Positions 1-7,426 of a stretch of 25,666 nt of DNA are shown one piece after another. Positions within the stretch are counted from its first letter, which is position 1, and every line of letters starts with the position of its first letter. Source of the stretch: a virus; IMG/VR virus record IMGVR_UViG_3300042261_000192, positions 1 through 25,666 of that record, one strand, 5' to 3'. A program made the translations under genes and the position numbers. A model generated the notes under the pieces. It had not been told where the DNA came from. It ran no database searches and saw nothing but the letters and a program-made list of their open reading frames with translations.

Positions 1-2046
1 CAAGACCCTATATACAGCCATGTTCCATATCTGTTGGATTTGACACAGATCACAACAGACCAATGGAAACAAATAAATACTGATTCAGGTCTGCTCACAT
101 TAGCTGTTCCTTGTATCCTGCCATCCACTACAATGGAGTGTATATTCAGAGCAAAAGAAGGGGTTTTTCTAGAACCCTCTATGCCAAGAACCTGTATGGA
201 CCTGAATTACACAAAGCCTCTAGTTGTTTATAACGGCAACTTCTTACCTGACCCCGACACCACTTATTACGATTACGAACGCTATATTGGGATGCGGTCG
301 GCAAACGCTTATGATACAGGTGCGGTAATACCTGCCAACACCCCTGAAAAAGTATCTTTCACCGTCAAAAGCATTAGACGCTTCCATGAAGTATTAGAGA
401 ACGGCTTATCTGAAATAGAACCCCTACGTTATGTCTATGAGATTCGTAGGGGAATTATGAATTCTTTTTCGGCTGATGCTGATAGCCAAATCACTACTGT
501 CACAGCTAACGGCTTCTATATGAATTGGTATGCTTCTTACCCGAAGCCTGCTGATGTTTGGTATGACGGAACAGGACCCCATTATGGAACCAATCTTGGC
601 CCCTTCACATCATCAGATGTTAATGTCAAAGCAGGCGATACTTTCCGCAGGTTAGATGAGGACGGGAATGTTATCGAAGAACGTATCATCAAAGAAGTGA
701 TGAACGCTTATACGATAACACTTAACCCACCTGTATTAGTTGAACCTTTTGACGCTGCCAACAGCAGATTTGAGATATATATCCAAAATTCTCCTGTGCC
801 ACATGAACAGTCTAACGAACAGTTACTAGGTATGCTAACTGATAAATTAGTCTTACAATCCAATGCCCATTATAGTGACAAAACAGGTGGGTATGTAAAA
901 GCAACAGGTATTTATGCTGACGATGTTAACAAACTTTATGATGATAGTAACACCAGCACGTTCAGCGCATTAGGTGTAGCCGCAGGAGATATTGTCCTAA
1001 TTGATCCCGCAGGTTGGTTACCGCCTCCGACAGGGCAGACGGCCTTACATCCACCGGAGAGAGGTTTCCGTCCCATAGGTGATCAATCTGTGCCTGACAG
1101 ATCAACACCGCCTTATGTAGCAGGACACCCTAAAGTTTTGGATGACAATAGAGGTTATTACAGAGTTCAATCTGTAGTAAACACCCCTGAAACCTATCTG
1201 CAAATCAACCCTGTCAATACATTTGCAGGCACATTCGATGACCCTGTGATTTTTGGTGGTAACGGCTATGAGTATACTGTTTACCCCACAGTTTCTTCTA
1301 CTACCCCACCTTATCAAGAAGAAGGACAGATGGACTTGCGCCCGACTGCAAGTTGGGACATTATTAACAGAACCTACGCCAATGATGGTTATTCTGTCAG
1401 ACCCTTCTCATATAAGATTATCCGGCCTTCCAAACTATTTTCGGATCAAGCAATAGATGTGATACTTTCAACCAGAGAACGTATGCTAACTTGGATTGAG
1501 ATGATCAACATCTTCCTGCTTGGTTGGAAGTCTGGAAGTTATTTTATCTTCCAGCGGGATAAGCATATCGAAAATCTTGGGAATCCTGATAACCCCGAAC
1601 TTGGTTTGGGTGTTCCTTCGGATGAACTGCTGGCAGATATGACAGGCTTGGTTTGGAATGCCCCCTATGCTAACAATTCAGGTTGTATGTCATTACTCGA
1701 TAGGAGATTCTGGATAGGGGATGAAAGGCTTGACTGGCTAACTAGTGACCCTACTAATCCAACCAAGATGAGAAAATGGCCTGCGGTTCCACCATCTGAT
1801 CCCTATACCGCATTTAATAGTGATCCCTCACCTGATCGTCCTATTCTGCTCGATTGGATAAACGAGATTCTAAATAAGAAGGACAAATTCAGGGATAGCC
1901 GTTATATTTGGGTTAATTACCGAACTAACAAAGTCTATGGCACATTAAGTCAGATACAGCAGTATGATATTGCGTTACCCAAGAAACGACAGGAAGAAAA
2001 AGACCTAGCAACTCTCATGGCAACGGTGGACAAACTCAATGAGTAA
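1..2046 (+). CDS. Virion structural protein, 5' end missing (probable tail/baseplate component)
   Basis: The frame is open from the first base of the window, so the gene begins upstream; the TTG at 34 is only the first possible internal start and lacks a convincing ribosome site. About 681 codons are visible. I do not recognise a named family. The protein is beta-rich with few charged helices until its end, where a lysine/glutamate-rich helix (the last ~25 residues) closes it. Two similar modules can be seen: one opens with AGDTF near base 631 and ends with a Y-x-I-T-L-x-P-P strand, the other opens with AGDIV near base 982 and continues into GYYRVQSV and LQINP. This pattern of a short beta-barrel-like unit recurs in phage tail proteins. 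The 3' end overlaps the next gene by 8 bases, implying coupled translation. A structural role is inferred from composition and from the baseplate genes downstream. Confidence 0.75.
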   Translation, partial: QDPIYSHVPYLLDLTQITTDQWKQINTDSGLLTLAVPCILPSTTMECIFRAKEGVFLEPSMPRTCMDLNYTKPLVVYNGNFLPDPDTTYYDYERYIGMRSANAYDTGAVIPANTPEKVSFTVKSIRRFHEVLENGLSEIEPLRYVYEIRRGIMNSFSADADSQITTVTANGFYMNWYASYPKPADVWYDGTGPHYGTNLGPFTSSDVNVKAGDTFRRLDEDGNVIEERIIKEVMNAYTITLNPPVLVEPFDAANSRFEIYIQNSPVPHEQSNEQLLGMLTDKLVLQSNAHYSDKTGGYVKATGIYADDVNKLYDDSNTSTFSALGVAAGDIVLIDPAGWLPPPTGQTALHPPERGFRPIGDQSVPDRSTPPYVAGHPKVLDDNRGYYRVQSVVNTPETYLQINPVNTFAGTFDDPVIFGGNGYEYTVYPTVSSTTPPYQEEGQMDLRPTASWDIINRTYANDGYSVRPFSYKIIRPSKLFSDQAIDVILSTRERMLTWIEMINIFLLGWKSGSYFIFQRDKHIENLGNPDNPELGLGVPSDELLADMTGLVWNAPYANNSGCMSLLDRRFWIGDERLDWLTSDPTNPTKMRKWPAVPPSDPYTAFNSDPSPDRPILLDWINEILNKKDKFRDSRYIWVNYRTNKVYGTLSQIQQYDIALPKKRQEEKDLATLMATVDKLNE

Positions 2047-2278
2047 CAAAGAACTGACAGCAGAAGAACTTAAAGAAGCGTTAAAGACACATGGGGTTCC
2101 CGATGGCACTTGGCAGGAAACTCCAGAACAGGTTGTCGTTTCTCCAATGGCAGCGACTCAAATTGAAACCCTAAACAAACTCAAAACCATCCTTGAAACT
2201 TTAATAAAAGAGGATAATCAGAGGATTGCAGGTTTGCGTGAGCAGTTGACTAGGTTGCAGTACGGGGGCGGTAGTTAA
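2039..2278 (+). CDS. Small coiled-coil protein, function unknown
   Basis: This is a 79-residue protein whose ATG overlaps the stop of the preceding gene by 8 bases. Only a weak GGTGG lies upstream, so initiation probably depends on ribosomes finishing the previous gene. The N-terminal 30 residues are acidic and helix-prone (KELTAEELKEAL). Residues ~37-73 form a heptad-like amphipathic helix (ETLNKLKTILETLIKED, then LREQLTRLQ), followed by a short GGGS end. There is no signal peptide or membrane segment. No family is recognised. Its size and its place between two large structural genes would suit a small virion subunit, an oligomerisation adaptor or an assembly chaperone, but the sequence does not decide between these. 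Confidence 0.7.
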   Translation: MSNKELTAEELKEALKTHGVPDGTWQETPEQVVVSPMAATQIETLNKLKTILETLIKEDNQRIAGLREQLTRLQYGGGS

Positions 2279-2305
2279 GGTATAGTGATAGGGTGAGGTG
2301 TTATT

Positions 2306-5290
2306 TTGCCTACGGATTTGACAGGAATAACAGGATCGGAAGCGGTTGGTGAGATTACTAATCAATGGGGAACTATCTCCTTTGAAGTCCCTGATTTCAT
2401 CAAACCGATTCGGGACAACATCAACAATGCTTTTCAATTTCTGATTTCAGTTCTGGATATAGCCTTAAAGATATTAAACTTTATCAAATCTTTCTTGATA
2501 GGGTTTCTTGATCCTATTGTAGCGGCGGTACAAGCTATCTTGGATGAGATAACAGCTCTAGTCAATGACATCCGGCAGATGGGTTTGTATATGACCGGAG
2601 ATTGGAAACTTCTTAACTACCCTTATGAAGATTTGAAAGGTGGCTTTCAAGCATATCAACGAAGAATGATTGCCCGTATGACTGATAGGACAGACCCGAC
2701 TCGTCCTGATGTTTCAAGTTTGACAACTACATTTGGGATGTTCTTTTATATGTCCGTAGACATATCTGAAATTATGCGACTCATCGCATATATCAAACAA
2801 CTGATGGGGTTTTTTAATCAAGAATTTTTACAGCCGGGAGGTTATCCTGTCCCTTCAATAAATTCTATAAGTTACGGATCATCGACAGCAAATATTATGA
2901 CAGCTTATGATTTGGGGTCTTATCTAACAAGATTTAATGGCACTCCACCCCAAATAGCAGAGATACGTTGGACTCTCAATCAAACAACTCCTATTGATAC
3001 TTTCAATCCTTTTCCTGCCATGCCCCCGAAGGGGTTTATCATAACAGTATCCACCTTCCCTAATGGGCTTCCTGTGTTTTTTGATAGACCAATGTCATCA
3101 ACCAAGATGGCACCTAATACAAATGACCCTGCTAAAAAACAGCAACCCCGTAACTATGGTGCCGTTCGGGAAAAAGATACAGGCAAACCTCTTGTTATCT
3201 ATGGAGGTGCTGATAACGTATTGGTTAATAGTGACATCAACTACATTGATTCTTTTCAAGACGGTAAGTTAAAGAGTGGCAGAACTCGTGTTTATGGTTT
3301 GAGGTCTGTATCTGATAACGCCCCTGTCCCTCTGGAATACTTGAAAAAAGATGGCAAGTATTATTTCCAGAGAATGTTTTATATGTCAGCCGCAGAAACA
3401 GGGAATCAATGGGTTACAAATCAATTTATGTTCCACTTAAAAATGGACGATTTACCTCACGATGCTAAATTGACAGTTGATTCAGTTACAGGGCAAGTGA
3501 CCCTTACTGATGCTGGCCCTGCTACAACAGTTTATGTTAGAGTCGCTTCTTGTTACAATGCAAATATAATAAAGAATGAAAGTTTTGTTTACAACTTTGC
3601 AGAAACTGCTTTTCAGACAATGAAAGACAGTACAGGATTGCATTTTCCTGTGGCTCCTTTAATACAAGGTGGGACTTCCCCTAGTGATTTGAGTGCCTTC
3701 TCAAACAATGTGCAAGTAATCTTTCCTAACGCTAACACACAGGAATATTTCAAGGCTCTCAAAACTGCTTTGTTGCTGCTGGTTCTGGTTCGTCCTGATT
3801 TAATACCTCTAGACCAAATCAAACCAACTTTAACTCCAACTCTTTATGAAGCAGTCAAGAACAACAAGGTTCTTTTACCCGGTATTTGTCTTGAAGGTTG
3901 CGGGTTAGAAGATTTCCGACAACTTACAGGTATACTTTTTGAAGATTATCAGACAGCCTTGCAAGCCAAAAACGCCAAGGTTAGTGACTTTATCAATTAC
4001 CTCCGAAAGCACATAGACGCATTTGTTCAGGATTTGTACGATGCTTCTGGTCCTATGCCTGAATTAGAAAAAATGATTGTGGATAACACACAGGAACTTC
4101 GTAAAACCACTTGGAGTACTGTGCTAGAAAAATCTTCTTACAATAACCATCAATATAAAATGAAACTCAATTCGACTTTAGACACACAAACTCTTATCAT
4201 GGGGAAAGGAAATTCATTTGGAGAACAAACCCTTTGGGAGTCTGTTGCAACACCTGTTTATGGAGAAAGTGGAATAGGTATTAATCCTTTTTGTATAGGT
4301 GTAACCCCTGATTCAGTATCTTCTTTGTTTACCACCAAAGGAGTTATCCAAGGTCGTTTGCCTCAAATGCAAGAGGTGGCACCTACAGACGAATCATTCT
4401 CAACGGCTTCTCTTACAGCAACAAAAAAAGAAGCAGAAGCCATTATGAAATATGGTGCGCCTAGCCTTCGTATTTTTTATGAGAAATCTATTCAACCTGA
4501 CGGGTCTATTAAAATTCCTGCAATCGCAGAGAATTATTTTACAGATATGACACATAAATATGATAGGGCAGGGTCTGCTGATAGCTCACCTGTGCTTTAT
4601 ATAAACACTCCTGTCCTAGAAAATTTATTTATGCAACCTCAAGATGCGGCTGTTATCTATTGTCGTGGGCTTTTTACTTCTAGCACATCCAATCAAAAAC
4701 TATTAGACCAAGCAGCATTAGTGTTAGGTGCCGCAACTGCGGCATTAAAGAGAACCAAACAAGACGGTCAATGGCTCACATATAGATTCTTCGACACCTT
4801 GCCGGGTATGCAGGACTTCTTCGCATCCATCCAAAATTGGGTAGAAGCAGTCAGAGCAACCTTGACCTCTATTGTAGACACAATCAGGAAATACATAGAG
4901 TTTATTGAGGCAAGAATTGTGGAATTACAACAACTACTTCGCAGAATAAATAGCCTGATTCAATCCATCTTGTCTTTTGCTTTCCAGATACCCAAAGCAT
5001 CTGGACTTATGCTTGTATCTAATGGCACAGATGGTTTGTTAAGTGATTTTGTATCTGCCAAGAACAAACCAAGTGATAGTCCATTAGCGTATGGAGCCGG
5101 TATTGCAATAGTGATGCCGGTGGGTGCGCCTTTCGTACTTGATTTAATAAAGGCCCTTTTCATTTGGACGAATGAAGAACCTAGTGGGTATATGGCACCA
5201 GAAACACCACCGTTTCCAGCCGCAGTAGGACCGCCTTTACCACCACCTGCATTACCACCGGGGGATGACGTTCCTCCAGAAACCTTGTGA
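2306..5290 (+). CDS. Large virion structural protein with helical ends and proline-rich tail
   Basis: This protein has 994 residues. The start is TTG: an in-frame TGA at 2294 rules out anything further upstream, and GGTGAGGTG at 2292-2300 is well placed. Residues ~28-95 are strongly amphipathic helices (FLISVLDIALKILNFIK, FLIGFLDPIVAAVQAIL). The middle is a mixed globular region with no motif I know. Residues ~832-900 form a second long helical region rich in I/L and charged residues (IRKYIEFIEARIVELQQLL). A hydrophobic segment near residues 928-955 (YGAGIAIVMPVGAPFVL) follows, then a proline-rich end of ~35 residues. This arrangement is reminiscent of large uncharacterised virion proteins of jumbo phages, but no family can be named. 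The hydrophobic segments could pack in a helical bundle in the baseplate or contact a membrane. Membership of the tail is inferred from position in the operon. Confidence 0.75.
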   Translation: MPTDLTGITGSEAVGEITNQWGTISFEVPDFIKPIRDNINNAFQFLISVLDIALKILNFIKSFLIGFLDPIVAAVQAILDEITALVNDIRQMGLYMTGDWKLLNYPYEDLKGGFQAYQRRMIARMTDRTDPTRPDVSSLTTTFGMFFYMSVDISEIMRLIAYIKQLMGFFNQEFLQPGGYPVPSINSISYGSSTANIMTAYDLGSYLTRFNGTPPQIAEIRWTLNQTTPIDTFNPFPAMPPKGFIITVSTFPNGLPVFFDRPMSSTKMAPNTNDPAKKQQPRNYGAVREKDTGKPLVIYGGADNVLVNSDINYIDSFQDGKLKSGRTRVYGLRSVSDNAPVPLEYLKKDGKYYFQRMFYMSAAETGNQWVTNQFMFHLKMDDLPHDAKLTVDSVTGQVTLTDAGPATTVYVRVASCYNANIIKNESFVYNFAETAFQTMKDSTGLHFPVAPLIQGGTSPSDLSAFSNNVQVIFPNANTQEYFKALKTALLLLVLVRPDLIPLDQIKPTLTPTLYEAVKNNKVLLPGICLEGCGLEDFRQLTGILFEDYQTALQAKNAKVSDFINYLRKHIDAFVQDLYDASGPMPELEKMIVDNTQELRKTTWSTVLEKSSYNNHQYKMKLNSTLDTQTLIMGKGNSFGEQTLWESVATPVYGESGIGINPFCIGVTPDSVSSLFTTKGVIQGRLPQMQEVAPTDESFSTASLTATKKEAEAIMKYGAPSLRIFYEKSIQPDGSIKIPAIAENYFTDMTHKYDRAGSADSSPVLYINTPVLENLFMQPQDAAVIYCRGLFTSSTSNQKLLDQAALVLGAATAALKRTKQDGQWLTYRFFDTLPGMQDFFASIQNWVEAVRATLTSIVDTIRKYIEFIEARIVELQQLLRRINSLIQSILSFAFQIPKASGLMLVSNGTDGLLSDFVSAKNKPSDSPLAYGAGIAIVMPVGAPFVLDLIKALFIWTNEEPSGYMAPETPPFPAAVGPPLPPPALPPGDDVPPETL

Positions 5291-5298
5291 GGTAGATT

Positions 5299-6186
5299 AT
5301 GGCAACCTTTAGCAAGACGAACACTTGGCCGGTAGGTTACTTTCGAGCCTACTCAAGCTGGCTGCTTCGTAATCGGAAAGAGATTGCGGCACGTTTAAGT
5401 GTCATCGGAGCAGAATTAGATCGTATCGGTTACATTACCGTAACCTATCGCAGAGATGAGGGTGCTAACGCACCTACAGAACAAAGGACAGGGTTTTCAG
5501 TCACACCCGACTCATCGTTAGGATGCCTTTGTCAAGCTTATATCGCTAACGGAGGTAACCCTTTAGACATATCTTCTTTTATGAAACCCGATTGTGCAGA
5601 GGTAGTAGAAAAAGAAGCAAACGGCAACTTGAAAATTATTTACCGCTATCCTAATGGAGGCGTAGTGGCTCCTATGTCAGCCGAACCTATGGAACCCTTA
5701 TCCAACGGAGAAACATCCAGCGGTTTTGGGGCTTATCCGGGTGGGTTTTTGAATACCGAGAGGTATTATACAGCCCGACAAGGTAGAAGAACGTCAAAAG
5801 GGTCTTTTGATTTTGACAGTATCGTTTCCTCTATGAATCAAATAAGGTCATGGGCTAATCAGGAAATCAAAGAAAAACTCCAAGATATTGAGTGGCGTAT
5901 CGTTAAACTTTGTGATCTTCGAGAGCAATTAGAAAAAGAAAGAGATATGATTCTTGTTCAAGCCTTTGGAGGTGCTTTAAATAGCATTAGCAGTAGCGAA
6001 TTTGATACAAACAGATTCGATCCTAAAATCAGAGTACAAAATCTGATCCAAGAGATGAATGTTTTACTTTACGATACTGAACCAGATGGAACAGTCAGGT
6101 CTTATACTGCTAATGTCGATGTTCCTTTCCTTGAGTTTACATTTAACGATGTTGCCTCTGAATGGCGTGACCCGTTAGGGGGTTAA
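5299..6186 (+). CDS. Structural protein with C-terminal coiled coil, function unknown
   Basis: This protein has 295 residues. The ATG follows the previous TGA by 8 bases, and GAGGT at 5289-5293 overlaps that stop, so the pair is coupled. The N-terminus is aromatic and basic (WPVGYFRAYSSWLLRNRKEI) and probably helical. A glycine/proline-rich middle (residues ~110-165) lacks regular repeats. Residues ~173-225 form a convincing coiled coil (QEIKEKLQDIEWRIVKL, LREQLEKERDMIL). The last ~50 residues return to beta-like sequence ending in LEFTFNDVASEWRDP. No family is recognised. Its location directly before the gp25-like gene makes a baseplate or tail-end component likely. The coiled coil suggests that it oligomerises or pairs with a helical neighbour such as the preceding 994-residue protein. 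Confidence 0.7.
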   Translation: MATFSKTNTWPVGYFRAYSSWLLRNRKEIAARLSVIGAELDRIGYITVTYRRDEGANAPTEQRTGFSVTPDSSLGCLCQAYIANGGNPLDISSFMKPDCAEVVEKEANGNLKIIYRYPNGGVVAPMSAEPMEPLSNGETSSGFGAYPGGFLNTERYYTARQGRRTSKGSFDFDSIVSSMNQIRSWANQEIKEKLQDIEWRIVKLCDLREQLEKERDMILVQAFGGALNSISSSEFDTNRFDPKIRVQNLIQEMNVLLYDTEPDGTVRSYTANVDVPFLEFTFNDVASEWRDPLGG

Positions 6187-6208
6187 ACATTTAATAAAAT
6201 CTGTTTAA
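6183..6208 (+). promoter_or_regulatory. Inverted repeat at gene end, next to a Shine-Dalgarno
   Basis: TTAAACA at 6183-6189 and TGTTTAA at 6202-6208 are perfect reverse complements around a 12-base AT-rich loop. The left arm contains the TAA stop of the 295-residue gene, and the right arm overlaps the AAGGAG at 6207-6212. No T-run follows, so it does not look like an intrinsic terminator. A second repeat, ACATTTA (6187-6193) with TAAATGT (6220-6226), shares bases with the left arm, so the two folds would exclude each other. AT-rich arms of this length could be chance. Confidence 0.35.
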
Positions 6209-6222
6209 GGAGAGAGATATAA

Positions 6223-6228
6223 ATGTAG
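6223..6228 (+). other. Minimal start-stop reading frame (ATG TAG) upstream of the gp25-like gene
   Basis: An AAGGAG at 6207-6212 stands 10 bases before an ATG at 6223 that is followed at once by TAG. The frame is the same as that of the gene beginning at 6241, and a TAA immediately precedes the ATG. The real gene starts six codons later with its own weaker TAGGA at 6230-6234. This may be a leader that parks ribosomes, or an older start lost to a nonsense change. Confidence 0.45.
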
Positions 6229-6240
6229 ATAGGAAAATTT

Positions 6241-7422
6241 ATGAGTAGAGACATACAATTAGCATTTCCCTGCCCTCACATGACTATTGAGGAAGTCGTT
6301 CTTTTAGGTACAGATCGGACTTCACTTCCGACCAGAGAGCCGATAGGTAACGCTTCTACTGTTCGCATACTAGTTAACGATGAGTATTTTATCCCGCAAG
6401 GCGGATTAAGTGTTCCGGCACATATTTTTAGTAATGTGTCTGGACCTTTTGACTTAAAAGAAGGCTTTGACGTTCTCACAATAGCAACTCCTAAAGGCAC
6501 TTTCACCACTAGTTTTGGGATCGTTGGAGTTAACCGTTTAACTACAGACCAGATAATCCAATATCTCTTACGAAAAAACTTTGACGTAGGAATGCTTTAT
6601 AATGCTAATGGTTACCTAGAATTTGGGGACATATCTACTGTTGGCCCTGATTCTTTTGTGAGAGTGTCAGGAAGTGCGGCTACATCATTAGGGTTTGGAG
6701 AGGTGGATTGTGGTACAAACGGGGTTCCTAGAAGTGCTACGGGAAAGGTGCTTTACCCCGGATGGCAGCTTTATGTGCCTCCTAATACTATCACCGTTAA
6801 ATACCCCAAGTTTGTTCGGCCTGTAAAAACCAATCCTGTTTTCAAGGTAAATTACGGCACGACAGTAAACAGGTGTTTGAGATGCCAAGCAACATTTGTA
6901 GAAAATGACTATCGGTTTGACCCAAACGGCCAAACTTTGATGATAGAGAATGAAAATCTGCTTTATCAAGCCGCTTTAAAGATTCTTCTTACTGACAAAG
7001 GAAGTAATCAATTTTATCCTTGGTATGGTTCTAATATCCGCTCCCGTATAGGATCAAAGGCTCTTTCTGGTGTAGCCAATCTCATTAATGAAGATGTTAG
7101 GCAGGCACTTACGAGATTCCAGAGTTTACAAGAAGGACAGGCAAAATACCAAACAGTCACTTATCAAGAGCGTTTGTACTCTATCGTAGCCGTGAATGTG
7201 ATGCCCCACGCGCAAGATCCCACAACTTATATGGTTGATGTGACGGTACAAAATGCTTCAGCAGAGCCTATTAGTCTAACGATTGTATATACAGTTCCTA
7301 ATGTGGTTGCACTCATGGGTTCCAACGGCCTTATGCTTGGGACTGAGGCGGCAGGATTAGGGCAAAGCATCATTAACATTCCCAATTCTCCATTAGCTCT
7401 GATTAACCCTCCACAAGGATAG
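6241..7422 (+). CDS. Baseplate wedge protein with C-terminal gp25/W-like domain
   Basis: This protein has 393 residues. Residues ~235-350 match the T4 gp25 / P2 gpW type of baseplate protein: helix YQAALKILLTDKGSN, then FYPWYGSNIRSRIG, a helical stretch IINEDVR-like (LINEDVRQALTRFQ), and beta strands ending YMVDVTVQN. Members of that family link the baseplate wedge to the start of the sheath. They are usually only ~115-135 residues, so about 230 extra residues lie in front. The first ~85 look like an Ig-like beta domain. Residues ~97-153 (ANGYLEFGDISTVG, VRVSGSAATSLGFG) resemble a small beta module common in phage tail proteins. A CxxC at residues 212-215 sits just before the gp25 domain. ATG 6241 is chosen because an in-frame TAG at 6226 blocks earlier starts and TAGGA precedes it. 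The next gene is J-like, the classical neighbour. Confidence 0.8.
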   Translation: MSRDIQLAFPCPHMTIEEVVLLGTDRTSLPTREPIGNASTVRILVNDEYFIPQGGLSVPAHIFSNVSGPFDLKEGFDVLTIATPKGTFTTSFGIVGVNRLTTDQIIQYLLRKNFDVGMLYNANGYLEFGDISTVGPDSFVRVSGSAATSLGFGEVDCGTNGVPRSATGKVLYPGWQLYVPPNTITVKYPKFVRPVKTNPVFKVNYGTTVNRCLRCQATFVENDYRFDPNGQTLMIENENLLYQAALKILLTDKGSNQFYPWYGSNIRSRIGSKALSGVANLINEDVRQALTRFQSLQEGQAKYQTVTYQERLYSIVAVNVMPHAQDPTTYMVDVTVQNASAEPISLTIVYTVPNVVALMGSNGLMLGTEAAGLGQSIINIPNSPLALINPPQG

Positions 7423-7426
7423 TTAA

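Noticed and set aside
6218-6225. TATAAATG resembles the T4 late promoter TATAAATA
   Set aside because: There is one mismatch in an AT-rich spacer, nothing else shows a T4-type late system, and the expected start would fall right at the ribosome site of the gene at 6241. Too weak to list as a promoter.
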